From the NCBI RefSeq assembly GCF_947172395.1, contig NC_069102.1:12300250-12364249 (forward strand): 64,000 nucleotides of DNA. The letters are read 5' to 3'. Source of the DNA: Bicyclus anynana. Lineage: Eukaryota > Arthropoda > Insecta > Lepidoptera > Nymphalidae. The position numbers were made by a program, and so were the translations under genes. This document shows, piece after piece, positions 1 to 12,500 of this stretch. The notes below the pieces were generated by a model. That model was not told where the DNA came from, did no database searches, and worked only from the letters and a program-made list of their open reading frames with translations. Position 1 is the first letter of the stretch; every line of letters starts with the position of its first letter.

Positions 1-60
1 CAGTGCAGGAACAAGGGTAGGTTGTATTCCCCACTTAATTGCAACTGGTATTCAAAATAT

Positions 61-500
61 CTAGAAGATATTATTATTTACGTATATTTATATATAACCA
101 TGCGATGGACCCGGCACCTGCACGGTGAATCCATGGAATGCTAAGATATTCGTCTCTCTCTCTATATGCAGTTTATTCCACAATTTAACTATTCTGTTAC
201 TGAGGAAGTGTTGAAAGGGCTTAGGGGAAGCTCTTTGGCATCTGAGTTTGTTATTATAACCTCTTAATTTAGGGTTACACTTTCTAGTAAATAATACTTT
301 TAACTCCTCTACATTATCATAATTGTTTAAAATCTTATATGTCTCTATCAAATCTCCTCTTTCTCATCTACTCTCGAGAGTACAGATGAAGACAAAACTG
401 TATTGGACAGTATTCTGAGACAGGAGAAGACTATTGAGAGACAAATATCTTAGCAATCTATGGATTCACTGTGCAGGTACCAGGTCCATTGCATGGTAGA
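61..500 (-). mobile_element. CR1/Jockey-like LINE 3' fragment plus inverted partial copy
   Basis: A minus-strand reading frame (351-88) resembles the very C-terminal tail of non-LTR reverse transcriptases, with an arginine-rich stretch followed by FLSNRIVKLWNKL. The segment at 95-150 recurs as an inverted, diverged copy at about 446-500, so two ends of the same repeat lie head to head. The similarity call is from memory; no full RT domain is present. Confidence 0.6.
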
Positions 501-907
501 AAAAAACTCCGAGCTTGCACCTAAATCTATGGCGTAAAGACTAGCCAAATAGCCATTTATAATTAGTTCATAATATTTATTCACTTTTGTACAAGGTAGG
601 CATATTGCTGTTATTTTTTAACTCAGTGTCATTTAAAAAACAAAGTCAAGCCTGTTCATTATTGCAGCTGCATTGAGGAAGAAGAAAAATAAAATCTTCT
701 ATGGAAAACGCCTAAAATGATTTAAGTGAGAATGATTTAGCCAAGCCAAGCCAAGTCTATGTGTCTGAATAGAAGATGTAAAAGCTGTATTTTAATAGCT
801 AGATAGTCATGAATTTTCAATGTCTGAGGATGAATATTTTTTTGTATCAATTTTGTTGGCACTTGTAGTCTAGTAAAAATATGACAGAAATATCTATTAT
901 ATCTTAC

Positions 908-2294
908 TTTAATTGTGTTTCCTTTTCACAAAAATGCAATCTTTCGTAATCCAAGCCACATTCTCCAATAGCAACCACCTTATCTCTGTTCTCCTCGATC
1001 AAATCTTTCAACCCTTTTAGATATAAGTCAGGATTTTCCACAAAATCATTGCACCTTGTTGGATGGCATCCTACGGTAGAAAATAATTGAGCTGAAAATT
1101 ATAATATACTCTAGAAATTACAATTTCATGTTTTACAAAAGTACCATTATAGCACTCTAAGAAATTGTTTACATCAAATTGAAAGAGCATGCTGATGAAG
1201 CAAGAGATGGAATGTCTAAAGAATGCTCTATATCTATATGTATATTAAAATAAGTTAACCCATCAAAGACTGGGTAGGTTTTTACTATTCACACCTGATG
1301 TTAAGTGATAATGCAGTCGAAAATGAAATAGAGTTTATTCGCAGAGGCTCAAGTATCTTCTACCTGTGCCTGTATTATTTCTGTCTCTATACAACATCAT
1401 ACCAGAATGTTAAATCACTTGGCTGTATGTGTACATCTTTGCTCTGATGAGAACGATAGCACTACCAACTGTGCCATAGAGGTAAAAGAAAAAAAAGGTA
1501 TTGTCATTATAGACAAGATAAAACAAGAACATAAAATCAACTCATAAAAACACATACAACTTGTATTTGCAAGTTCAATGGCCCTCTTGCTGTCCACTAG
1601 ACTGCCTCCAGTTATTATCATTTTTTCCAATCCACCCGCCCAGCTGCGACTTAAAACCTTGTCTAAATCAGGTTCATGTTTCTTTGAACCATGGTAAACT
1701 CCTTGATACATCTCATCAGTTAGGTTTGCACCAATATCTACAAAAAAAAACTAGTTTTAATGATGTTAAAATTGATTTGAGAAGTTTATCTAAATCTAAT
1801 CTAATACTGCAGACAAGCTTCGCTTTAACTTATGTGCACTTCTTCCCTATCCCTACTCTACTTGTACCCTACCCCTAGGGTTTTACAGGTTTAAGAAGTA
1901 AATGTTGGCTGATTTTCAGACTTACTGAAAATGCATATAAAGTTCAAGTAGAAAGCGACGTTATTTGGGAGTGTCAGAGGCTATATTCCCACGGGAACGT
2001 GAACTACGTGGGTGAAACGGTCTCTATATACTAATATTATAGTTAGAGAGGTAAATTTTGTGGTATTGTAATCTCTGGATCTACTGAGCCGATTTTGAAT
2101 ATTATTTTATCACTAGAAAGCCACGTTCTTTGTGAATGTTTTATGCTATATTTTATCCCCGTATTCTCACTGAAATATAAACTATGGTTAAGGCAAGTCC
2201 ATTCCGTATCTATCCAGTAGTTATAATTTCAAAAATGTTTTAGGTTAGGTTAGAACTTACCGATATATTTTCTGAAGGAAGCCATTCTTTTCAT
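908..2294 (-). CDS. TATDN1: TATDN1-like TatD family metal-dependent deoxyribonuclease, 5' part
   Basis: Partial gene, continuing beyond the left edge. Exon 1 is 2294-2261 (MKRMASFRKYI then a GT donor), exon 2 is 1737-1561 (DIGANLTDEMYQGVYHG ... MIITGGSLVDSKRAIELANT), and a later exon is 1070-908 (CHPTRCNDF ... VVAIGECGLDYERLHFCEKE). The hallmarks of TATDN1 are visible: the DIGxNLTD start, GCHPTR, and the metal-binding GECGLDY motif. TatD enzymes are TIM-barrel, divalent-metal-dependent nucleases with 3'-5' exonuclease and AP-endonuclease activity linked to DNA repair and apoptotic DNA breakdown. Exon 1 joins exon 2 in frame. Between exon 2 and the CHPTR exon about ten residues are missing. 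A stretch at 1481-1466 reads LYGTV and ends in a GT donor whose phase joins the next exon exactly (V-G-C), but it has no AG acceptor. The catalytic C-terminal half lies outside the window. Confidence 0.88.
1738..2260. repeat. Intron 1 of TATDN1 holding degenerate repeat pieces
   Basis: At 1840-1880 there is CCCTA-rich sequence. From 1975 to 2220 there are pieces of the repeat family whose full copies end in TATAATATTAGTATAGAT (phrases such as CACGGGAACG and GGATCTACTG). No other exon was seen. Confidence 0.45.
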
Positions 2295-3108
2295 TGATCT
2301 AATGCAAATAAATACAATTTTGTTTGTTTCGGTTTCACATTTGGTTTGGTAATTTGGATTTTGATTTTGGTTATTTTCGAGTTTCGACTTTAAAATCAAT
2401 TCTTAAAAAATTACAACATAAAAAAAACTAGCGGACGCCTGATACTTTGTCTGTCCTTAGACCTCTTTACAGTGTTACCAACTCTCCAAAATATTTATCC
2501 CTAAAGTTGGTGTTAAAAACCCCTAAAATCGCCTTAATTATTGAGTTGTCCCCCTAAAAAATATAAATTCATAATAATTTAGAAATAATATGCTGTCATA
2601 TGTTTCAAAAGTCTATATTTAATACAGATAAAATACTACGTCTTTATCTGAAGATTCAGATTTTTTGAAATCATACATATTGACAATGAATAAATTTACC
2701 AATTTTTTTTATTCGATGGAAATTGTCTCCAATTACCTCAGAGTGGTTGTAGAATAACGTATTATATGTAGTTATAAGTCGCTAGGCCAAGAAAGAAATA
2801 TTAAAATTATCATCAATTTAAAAATATTAAAGAGTCAAAAAATCCCTGAAAATACCCCTAAAAATTTCAGACCTCTAAAAAAATCCCATTTCACTTATTT
2901 GCCCCCTAAATCTGGGGGGAAAACCCCTAAGTTGGGAACCCTGCCTCTTTAATCCGACCCTATTACAGACGTCAAATCAACTTTTTTGACGTTGACGTTG
3001 TCCTTGTCGTTGACCAGCACAGACGTCAAATTTAACTAAAGAAGTCAGAAACAGGAAAAGATTATAAATCTCAGACAAGTTCTAAAATCATGTTACATTT
3101 CTGTTTAG
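2295..3108. other. AT-rich spacer upstream of TATDN1
   Basis: No coding region is supported. The stretch at 2460-2950 contains several CCCCTAAA-like phrases and looks like an old, unassigned repeat. Confidence 0.4.
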
Positions 3109-3430
3109 GAGTTCCAGTACCTGTCATTAGTCTCCATCGTCAGACCCCTATTGACAATGATAACCTATCTAGGTGGAATGTTCTCATAAATACAAACTAA
3201 TCAAATAAGGTATCTACTGTTAACCGTTGTTAACCGTTGAGGAGTTTCAGTACTTGTCCTTCGTCTTCATCATCAGACACCTAATGACAGTCACAATCCA
3301 TCTAGGTGGAAAGTACTCGTCAACACAAATCAATCAAGCCCAAACACAAGGTTATAAACCGTTAAAGAGTTCCCTCGTGTGTCATTCGGCTCCATCATCA
3401 GATCGACTCCAGACCTTTATTCAGTTGTAG
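3109..3430. repeat. Tandem repeat of about 127 bp, nearly three copies
   Basis: Units start near 3109, 3236 and 3363. Each has an AGTTCCAGTAC-like start, a CATCGTCAGA-like phrase, then (first two) ATCTAGGTGGAA. The copies are clearly diverged, so the array is old. Confidence 0.6.
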
Positions 3431-3439
3431 TTTTTTAAA

Positions 3440-3695
3440 GTGGCTAATGGAAAAAATATAAAACGCTGTAGTTGCCCCTACGATTTTTGAAAGTTTCCCT
3501 CAATTTCTCCAGGATCCCAATATCAGATCCTGAAATGGTGACAATGGGACCACCTCAGGACCACATACCCTTTCAAACAAATAAAGAATTATTCAAATCG
3601 GTCCAGGCGTCTTCGAGTAATCAGGTAACAAACATACAAAAAAAAACACACAGACGAATTGAGTACCTCCTCCTTTTTTGAAGTCGGTTAAAAAT
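3440..3695. repeat. GAAGTCGGTTAAAA-type interspersed repeat, copy 1
   Basis: Ends in CCTCCTCCTTTTTTGAAGTC followed by GGTTAAAA. Other copies are near 5690-5915, 7590-7705, 23560-23780, 58345-58410 and 63280-63500, in both orientations. It has no coding capacity. Confidence 0.6.
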
Positions 3696-4039
3696 AAGTA
3701 ACAACTTACGCCTTTCTCAGAATTTTATTTCGCGTCGAATGAGGTATTGTTTGTATTTTTCCTTTCATTCTAACGATATTGGATGGCAGGACGCGAGTTA
3801 ATTTTTCCTCGACTTGTGTACCTACAGAACCAGTTATCACTAAATTAAAAGAAGGAGTTACCAAAGACGTAACGGACTACACGAATATTAATCACCGTTT
3901 TTTGTGCCTATTTATAGAAGCGTAGATTTGTTGTTAAGTATGGCTAAATCACATCTTACTGTTCTAATATTCTAGAACAATGTAGCGCGCTGACTTGGTA
4001 GGGTGATCTATACAAACATTTCTCCTTCACCGTGATATT

Positions 4040-4145
4040 TAATTTCATAAAGTGCACACTGAAAAGTGCATGCCCCGAACCGGATTCGAACCTACGCCGT
4101 CCGAACAAGGCAGAGGTCATGTCCACTGGATTATCATGGCCCTCA
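4040..4145 (-). mobile_element. tRNA-derived SINE family B, fragment (copy B1)
   Basis: The right part of the family: a stretch near a growing AAAGTGCAC run, then GGATTCGAACC (box B read on the opposite strand) and the CACTGGATTATCATGG box A region. Confidence 0.6.
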
Positions 4146-4167
4146 TGGTTGACTTAATTTATTATAT

Positions 4168-5542
4168 GACTAGCGAACGCCCGCGACTTCGTCCGCGTAA
4201 AAATCGATGTCAACTTTCAACCCCTATTTCACATTATATTTTGCAAGTTTTATTAATTTGGTCTCAAATCGTCTTAAGTATCATTTGAATTTATTCTATA
4301 GTTTCAGCGTGATGCCCGGTCAAAAAAAAGGCAAACAGATAAAAAATAAAAAATAGGCTTCAGTATCGATCTCCTACCTCTACCCTACTCCTACCTTACC
4401 CGTACTCTAACTGTATCCTACCCCTACCCTACCCGTACCCTACCCTACCCGTAATCTTCCCTTTCCCTACCCCTAGGATAGGGGTAGGCCCTACCCCTAC
4501 CCTACCCCTACCCTACCCCTACCCTACCCCTACCCTACCCCTACCCTACCCCTACCCTACCCCTACCCTACCCCTACCCTACCCCTACCCTACCCCTACC
4601 CTACCCCTACCCTATCCCTAACCTAGGCATACACTCCCCTACCCTATGCTAATGCCCTACCCTGCCCTACCCCACCCTACCCCTACCCTACCTTTACCCC
4701 TACCCTACCTGTACCCTACCCTACCCTACCCTATACCTTCCCTACCTTACCCCTACCCTTAGCAAAATCGGTCCAGCCCTATGAGCGTGGTGCGATGACA
4801 AAGGAAAATAGAGACTTCTATGCTAAAATTTTAATCTTTGAATCTACTGGACCGATTTGAAAGATTGTTTTACCAATAGAAAGCTATGTTATTTGCGAGT
4901 GTCATAGGCTATGTTTGATTCCCATATTCACACAGGAACGGGAACTACGTAATTAAAAGCGCGGGGCGTCATGTAGCGGAATTTCTGCGTCTTTTAGAAA
5001 TTTTGTATTATCTCCAAAACTATTTAACTAATTAACATACTATAAAGGGCAAATCTTATCTCCCTAATATCCTTGTGATTATTAAATAATTTATTTTGAT
5101 AAGGATTTAAGTTAAGTAGCATAAATAATGACGCAAACCTAAGTATGTAAAATTAATAATTTTTAAAACACAAAAGGTACTATATCTTCTAATATATAGA
5201 AGATAGATATATGGTGTCGCGGACTTTTTTGTAGAACTTTTAAAGATACATAAAGCCTCCATACATTAATTTCAATTTTTCTCAATGCTTAAGGCAGCGC
5301 ATGCGAATAAGTCTGCTTAAGAGGATTTTCGGTCCGACCTGTATGACAAAAACTGTGTTAACTCGGCGAATATATATCATACTAATATAAAATATAGCCT
5401 ATAGCACTCCCCGATAATGTAGCATTCTACTGGTGAAAGAATTTTTGAAATCGGACCAGTAGTTCCGAAGAATACCCCATTTAAAAAATGTGACAAACTT
5501 ACAAACTTACAAACTTTACCTCTTTATAATATTAGTATAGAT
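4168..5542. mobile_element. Non-autonomous element with an internal CCCTA array, copy 1
   Basis: Begins with ACTAGCGAACGCCCGCGACT and ends with CTTTATAATATTAGTATAGA. In between is a 4370-4765 array of CCCTACCCCTA-type repeats, then about 750 bp of unique element sequence. The same order recurs at 24799-25999. It has no ORF of its own, and the class is not established. Confidence 0.65.
4370..4765. repeat. CCCTA/CCCCTA microsatellite array inside the element
   Basis: Dozens of CCCTA and CCCCTA units, cleanest at 4485-4615. The unit differs from the insect telomere repeat (TTAGG/CCTAA) and the array sits inside an interspersed element, so it is not read as a telomere relic. Confidence 0.8.
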
Positions 5543-5689
5543 ACTATGCGGTAAACAAACCACGTGAAGTATCGATCGAATCAATCGAAATTATTATTAA
5601 TCCTTTTTTATTAGTCTGTGAAGTTTAATGAAAAACAAACAAAATAATTTGGCAATGACTGTGTTGGCGTTCGAGAAAATAATGCTCTT

Positions 5690-5915
5690 ATTACATAGAT
5701 AATCTTTTTACCATAAAAATGGAACCGACTTCAAAGACGGATATCAGTTATTTTGATTATAACACAAAATTACTAAACCGATTTTCATGAAAATGAAATG
5801 GGACTGATCTGAAAGTATACTCTTTCGAACAACAAAAAAAGAATTTTCGAAATTAATTATAATTATTAATAAAAAAAACGTTGAGAACCTCCTCCTTTTC
5901 TAGAATTCGGTTAAA
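5690..5915. repeat. GAAGTCGGTTAAAA-type repeat, copy 2
   Basis: Starts with GGAACCGACTTC and ends with CCTCCTCCTTTT and AATTCGGTTAAAA, so the two ends are inverted relative to each other. Confidence 0.55.
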
Positions 5916-7825
5916 AGGGTTCATGCGTTGTAAAAACCTTGGAAAAAACAAGGAAAAAATTATAAATATTCACTGCGACATGACCTAACTCACAATATAC
6001 CGTGCAATATACGGAGACGGGAGACGAGTCAAAGAACTCTAATGAAACTGGAACTACCTACGACGGTAAAACATAAATAAAAAATAGAAAAAAATAAAGT
6101 GTCTTTGATCGGACGCTTGGACAGTGACACACACGGCTGACGGCTGATCAGGTTTTATTGGTTTTAGGATTATTCGTAATAATACTTATATGGATTAGTT
6201 CGTTCACTTCTCAAATCTATAGTCTATAGGTACTAATATTATAAAGCTGAAGAGTTTGTTTGATTGCTTGTTTGAACGCGCTAATCTCAGGATCTACTGG
6301 TCCGATTTGAAAAATTCTTTCAGTGTTAGATAGCCCATTTATCAACAAATACTATGCATTATTCCGGTAATCCTACGGGAACGGGAACCACGAGCTCATA
6401 TATAACTCAAAATTTGGCAGGGAGGTAGTTTACAGTTAGTAGGTATACCTACGTCCGGTAAAAACAGATTGTGCGACAGGGTCGGGACTCGGGACAATCC
6501 AACACCTTCCATGGCTCACCCGACTTTGTAGTATACGAGCCGAATCAGTGGGAGGGCAGGCCCGGCCGTGTTTAGTCTAAGGGCGGACGAAATCGCGGGT
6601 GGACACTATCATTTTAGTTACAGCACAGTTTTGCTGCTTACCGCCAAATTCTGTATTTTTAAGAATTATTTGTTGCCAGTAATATTATAGCTATTGGTTA
6701 TTTTTCTACGATTTTTTAAAGAGTATCCGTGAATAGTCTCCGATCTGTAAAAAGACTCCTTGCCTTGTGTGGCTCTCTCTTTTTACAAACGCTTCGAAAA
6801 TTAAAAAAAAATATGGGAAGACAGAATACGAAGCACATAAGCTACGCTTAAATCCGATTGATAGGTTGCTCACGTGACCTATCGATAGCTAATTTATATT
6901 TAATTGGTTTTCGAAAGCGTTAGCGTTTGTAGAAACAGAATTTATGCGTAACTTGGCTACAGACCCATGCCTGTCTGGCAGTGGCGTGCAACGTTTAACT
7001 AGGGTATGCCGTGTATGTACAAATCACACAAAATAGAGAATTCCTTCCTCAATCTAGGTTCGTAATGAGCCATTAGGGTATGCAGTGCATATTTGGATCT
7101 ATGAGGTGCATGCCACTGATGTCTGGGATGTAGATATCGAAAAGTAGTATTCGCAGAACGTTTAACGTCGATAGTTCTGAGAACTGTATCTACTATTCAA
7201 TTGGTTTTACCTATGTAGATAAATATAAATATTGACGAGAATACTATTATGGAGGTAGGTAAATCCGCAATGGACTATTGGCTAAACCACTCTCATTCTG
7301 AGAGGAGACTTGAGCTCAGGAGTGAGCCGAATAGGGTTGTTTATTAATGATGATGATGATGATGATGATGAAATCCGCAATACAAGTAAAGCAGGGGTCA
7401 AGCAAGCTGAGCCGCCAGATATCAACTCGTAAAATAAAATATAACGTGCAGTCTGCTAAAAATATTCCATTCGCGATTCGTTACGGTAAATAGATTTTTG
7501 TCTTTAATATTGCACATAGCGTATCTATACGATTATTATTAAAAGGTAAAGTTTGTGGTGATGTAATGGGTAATCTATGGATCTTTTTTATTTTTATTTT
7601 TATTTTATTTGACACACCTACAGCTAGTACACAGTACATGTATAAAAAAAACATACATACAGCCGAACGTAGAACCTCCTCCTTTTTGGAAGTCGGTTAA
7701 AAAAGTACACAATGATCGTGGACAATGTGCCCAGCCACTTATAGGTGTATACAGCTTGATTTAAAAAACATTTTAAGATCGACAAATGAAATAAAATATG
7801 CTGAATTGATTTTGAAAATTATTTG
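5916..7825. other. Spacer with small repeat fragments
   Basis: No gene seen. It holds a TATAATATTAG-type repeat (6229-6420), a GATGAT microsatellite (about 7346-7370) and a GAAGTCGGTTAAAA-type end (7590-7705). The rest is AT-rich and unassigned. Confidence 0.5.
6229..6420. mobile_element. TATAATATTAG-type short interspersed repeat
   Basis: Runs from TACTAATATTATAAAGCTGA through CTACTGGTCCGATTTG to ACGGGAACGGGAACCACG, a complement-oriented copy of the family also found at 12120-12318 and 43046-43230. Confidence 0.6.
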
Positions 7826-7827
7826 TG

Positions 7828-8888
7828 GACTATTGGCCTAAACCACGCTGGCCCAATGCGAATTGGCAGGCTTCACACACGCAGAGAATTAAGGAAATTC
7901 TCTGGTATGCAGGTTTGCTCACGATGTTATTAATTGGTTGACATGTAACAATTTAATTATTAATCTTGACAAAACAAAAATTATGACATATGCAAATAGA
8001 CGTAATAAATTACAATTAGACATTAATTATTTAGGTAAAAAAAATTCCGAAACAACACATACTAAATTTTTAGGTCTCGATATTGATGACAGTCTTAATT
8101 GGAGGAAACACATAGACAATTTATGTTTAAAGCTAAGCCGATTTTCATATGCATTATATATGTTGTCCAAGGTAGTTAACCAGTCAGCAGTAATTGTAGC
8201 GTACAATGCCTACGTAACAGCTACTATACGATATGGAATTATTTTCTGGGGTAATTCTTATGACCGAGACAGAGTATTTAAAGCCCAAAAGAAATGTATA
8301 CGATCCATATGCCGTTTGAAGCCCACAGATTCCTGCAAGCCATATTTTGATAAATTTAAAGTTCTAACCTGTCCATGTTTATACATTTACGAGGTTTTAG
8401 TATTTGTCAAATTACATAAACACCTATTTAAATATTCAGATAAAGAACGGAGGAAAAACAAAATCTGCTAAACTATTGTTAAAAAACGGTATTACACTAT
8501 CAAAGACTATTTAACTGACAAACAATAATAACGTATAACGGACATAATAATAAATTAATAATTTTAACATCATAGTCATTAAGTAAATTTCAATAATTAT
8601 AGTGTATTATAGACAATGTAATTTAGTTATAAGATTATTTTTAAATTTGCATGCTATTTTGTAGCAAATTGTATGCCAACATTTATATCAAGATCTGTAT
8701 TTAACAATTTGCAAATAAAGAATTATGAATTATGAATTATGATGTTTTCCTTCACCGTTGAGACACGTGACGTTTAATTTCTTATAATGCACACAACTGA
8801 AAAGTTGGAGGTGCATGCCCTGGACCGGATTCGAACCCTCACCCTCCGGAATCGGAGGCAAAGGCCATATCCACTGGGCTACCACGGC
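7828..8888 (-). mobile_element. SINE family B copy split by a LINE insertion (copy B2)
   Basis: The left part (7828-7927) ends at GGTTTGCTCACGATGTT. The right part (about 8740-8888) resumes with GATGTTTTCCTTCACCG and runs to the tRNA-like head with box B (GGATTCGAACC in complement) and CCACTGGGCTACCACGG. The interrupting segment is the LINE at 7929-8740. Confidence 0.75.
7929..8740 (+). mobile_element. CR1/Jockey-like LINE, 5'-truncated, reverse-transcriptase C-terminus
   Basis: A 177-aa reading frame (7938-8471) carries the thumb and C-terminal region of a non-LTR reverse transcriptase: LDKTKIMTY, then TKFLGLDIDDSLNWRKHID, RYGIIFWGNS and KAQKKCIRSIC. The 3' end is AATAAAGAATTATGAATTATG with a short tandem repeat of GAATTAT rather than poly(A), which is usual for CR1-type LINEs. 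GATGTT on both flanks looks like a short target-site duplication in the host SINE. The frame stops before a full RT would end, so this is a dead copy. Confidence 0.8.
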
Positions 8889-8957
8889 TTTTTTAGGTAC
8901 CTATTGTCACTTATTACAGAAGTATTGGCTGATTTTCAGCCTTTCTAAAATGAAATG

Positions 8958-9276
8958 TTTTTTTCATTATTTACAAGTTAGCCCTTGACTACAATCTCAC
9001 CTGATGGTAAGTAATGATGCAATCTAAGATGGAAGTGGGCTAGCTTGTTAGAAGTAGGATGAAAATCCTTTCGGTTTCTACACGACATCTTACTAAAACA
9101 CTAAATCGCTTCGCGGTACATCTTTACCGGTAGGGTGGTAACTAGCCACTGCCGAAGCCTTCGACCAGCTAGACCTGGACCAATTAAGAAAACCTCAATC
9201 GGCCCAGCCGGGGATTGAACCCAGGACCACCGTCCTGTAAATCAATCGCGCATACCACTGCGCCACGGAGGCCGTC
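8958..9276 (-). mobile_element. tRNA-derived SINE family A, full copy (A1)
   Basis: Read on the minus strand it starts GACGGCCTCCGTGGCGCAGTG (a pol III box A), then GGTTCAATCCC (box B), a family-specific body and a 3' A-rich tail near 8958. It lies about 290 bp upstream of the serpin A promoter. Confidence 0.8.
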
Positions 9277-9462
9277 AAAAAAAGGATCGCAGGCTTAGTC
9301 CATAACTGGGAAAATTAATTTTCCGTTATATAGGAGTTATCATACTTATCGTATGAGTTTCGTTATCCCTAAGATATAAATTATGAATAAGTGTTATTTA
9401 TGTATCCGAACAGATTTAACTAACTACCAATAACATCTGAATTGAGAATTTCAAAGAATTTC

Positions 9463-9571
9463 TTATCTACGTATGTCGATTAATTTCAAAACAAATTAAA
9501 CTAAAGCATCGTTTTATAAGGTGAATCTCAAGTTCACGGCTCAGTTGGATTCGATCATTTGAGACGACAAC
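9463..9571 (+). promoter_or_regulatory. Serpin A core promoter and 5' UTR
   Basis: TATAAG at 9514-9519 lies 29 bp before the A of TCAGT (9541-9545), an arthropod-type initiator, and ATG follows at 9572. TTATCT (a GATA site in complement) is at about 9463. The stretch from CTCAAGTTCACGG to GAGACGACAACATGG is nearly the same before serpins B and C, so promoter and leader were duplicated with the genes. Confidence 0.65.
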
Positions 9572-12500
9572 ATGGCTACACGGATTCTGATTTTACTGGG
9601 TATGTTTAATTAATGTTTACATTCATTTACTCCTTAGTAACAGTTCCATTTCAGTTTTATAAAAAAAACGGATAAGTCAGTCAGTCAGTAGTTATGAGCA
9701 TAAATATCACAGGTTTTAAGCTTATTTTGGGGCTAAGTAGTGATGTGTGTATTGTATAAGTGTTTTTATTTATTTATATTGAGGGTTCCGTAAAATACTT
9801 TTTTCGTCATAAAACTATTTAGTAAGTACTTCAGAATTTTATTTTTAGTTGTTAAAAAAAGATCTGTAACTGTATTCACATAACGTTAATTAGGTAGACT
9901 CCCAATTCATATTAATTAACAATTAGCTAGGTAGGTAATAGCTTCCATTGTTTTTCCGCCTGTTTAACGATGTCCATCATTTACTAATATTAGACGCTTG
10001 CGAGTTCGTACAATTCAGTTTTTTGCAAATCTCGCGGATACCATGTATTTTTCCGGGATAAAAAGATGTTGCTATATGACCTCCTAAGTATGTCTTCCAG
10101 TGAAAGTTTCGTCAAAATCGGTTTTGCCGTTTTTCCGGGATAATAAGTAGCCTATGTAGCTGTATCACCTATATCTACATCATCATATATCTACCAGTGA
10201 AAGTTTCGTTAAAATAGGGTTTTGGTACCTGTACTAGGAACATGGAAAAACTTTCAGCCAAATGCAAACCACTCAAAATCCAATAAGCCCACATGCCTGC
10301 AGCGCTAATGGCTTGACATCCAATAAAACTGATCGTGTGTGTATGTTATTGAAGGGTGAATGGCTAGCAATAAGTAGGAATATGGGCTGACAAACTTTCA
10401 GCCGATCGCGAACAACACACGATCAGTTTTATCGGATGGTAAGCCGTTATCGCTGCAGGCATGTGGGTTTATTGGATGGTGAGTGGTTAACATGTAGAAT
10501 CCTCAGCCTTTATAAAAGGTAGCTTGTCTCGTAACATGGCATGAGGCAAGTCTCGTTCTACATTAAACAGTTGTATTTGTTTTCAAGTCGCAATGGCCGC
10601 CGTGCAGTCTTACCCCCAATACTTCGACGACCTCGTGTTTCCGCAGTACACGAGAACGGCCCTCGGCGACTCAGTGGACGTCGCCTCTATGAAACTTCTC
10701 AAGGTATGTTAATTTTTTTTATTTTTATTTTTTTTATTCTTTACAATTTAGCCCTTGATTACAATCTCACCTGATGGTAAGTGATGATGCAATCTAAGAT
10801 GGAAACGGGCTAACGTGTTAGGAGGAAGATGAAAATCCACACCCCTATCGGTTTCTACACGACATCGTACCGGAACGCTAAATCGCTTGGCGGTACGTCT
10901 TTGTTGGTAGGGTGGTAACTAGCCACGGCCGAAGCCTCCCACCAGCCAGACCTGGACCAATTGAGAAAACCTCAATCGGCCCAGCCGAGGATCGAACCCA
11001 GGACCTCCGTCTTGTAAATCCACTGCGCCACGGAGGCCGTCAAAAGAACATTTGAAGTACATTTGCATAGTTTATAAAGAATATTTGCCATATCTTTTTA
11101 TTATATGACCAATATTTCCATTCCCCTCCAACTAATCGGGAAATACTGCTAGGAGTGGGTACGACAATAGACCAACGGGGCGGGGATCGATCTACAACCC
11201 CCCCGTTGAGCTATTGAGGCTATTTTTTAACCTCCAATGCTTTTCATCATCGAAGTTGATAAGAGAGGTTTTTCAGCTAGTAACTGTTGCTAACGATATT
11301 TTTATATTGAGTGTCGACTGTTCAGTGATATGTAGGCCTACTCTAGGGCCAACCCACGCCCAGCCCAGGCCCAAGAAATAATCCTATATACGCCAATGGT
11401 CCGGGTCCTACACTAGGCCGTTAAATATGCTGATGATGAAGTTGAAATACCTGCCAACAGGAAACCTACAAATCTGCAACAGAGAAGAACGTGGTGACAT
11501 CGCCTCTGGGGATACAGACCCTGCTGGCGCTCTACGCGAGCGGAGCTGAAGGGAAGAACAGAGAAGAGATCGTAAAGAGCCTTGGAGCATCTGAATATGG
11601 ACTGGTGAGTACCTTTCTTTATATGTCATAACAAAACATAAGGGAGGGAAGTTTTATACAATAAACAGTTAAGAAGTTCCAAAACTTTAAAATGCATGTA
11701 CTTTTGACGACCTTCGTGGCGCAGTGATATGTGCGGTGGATTTACTAAACGGAGGTCCTGGGTTCGATCCCCGGCTGGGTTGATTGAGATTTTCTTAATT
11801 GGTCCAGGTCTGGCTGGTGGGAGGCTTCGGCTGTGGCTAGTTACCACCCTACCGACAAAGACGTACCGCCAAGAAATTTAGCGTTCCGGTACGATGTCGT
11901 GTAGAAACTGAAAAGGAGTATGGATTCTCATTCTCCTCCTAACAAGTTAGTCCGCTTCCATCTTAGACTGCATCATCACTTACCATCAGGTGAGATTGTA
12001 GTCAAGGGCTAACTTGTAAAGAATAAAAAAAACCTACCCAACTTCTTAAATGGGTATGGTAAGCGAAAGCTGGAATATATTCCAACTATTTTTAACGATT
12101 TTCCGGAGACGGTCAAAAATCTATACTAATATTATAAAGCTGAAGAGTTTGTTTGTTTGATTGAACGTGCTAATCTCAAGAACTACTGGTCCTATTTGAA
12201 AAATTCTTTCAGTGTTAGATAGCCCATTTATCGAGGAAGGCTAGAGGCTATATATTATCCCAGTATTCCTACGGCAACGGGAACCACACGGGTGAAACCG
12301 CGCGGCGTCAGCTAGTCTTTGTATATTACGAACGTGCATAGGCAGAAATTGAAGGAATCCTTTATCGGACAGCCTGTGTAGCATCGCAGTAGCTACACTA
12401 CAACCAAAGTCATTGACATAGCCCAGAGAATCGCTTGGCTGCAGTGGCAAGTAACGTTTTGTGTTTTACTATTACTGCAATAAATATAAGGGAATGCGGA

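Noticed and set aside
4370..4765. Possible interstitial telomere
   Set aside because: The unit is CCCTA/CCCCTA, not the insect TTAGG/CCTAA repeat, and it lies at a fixed place inside an interspersed element.
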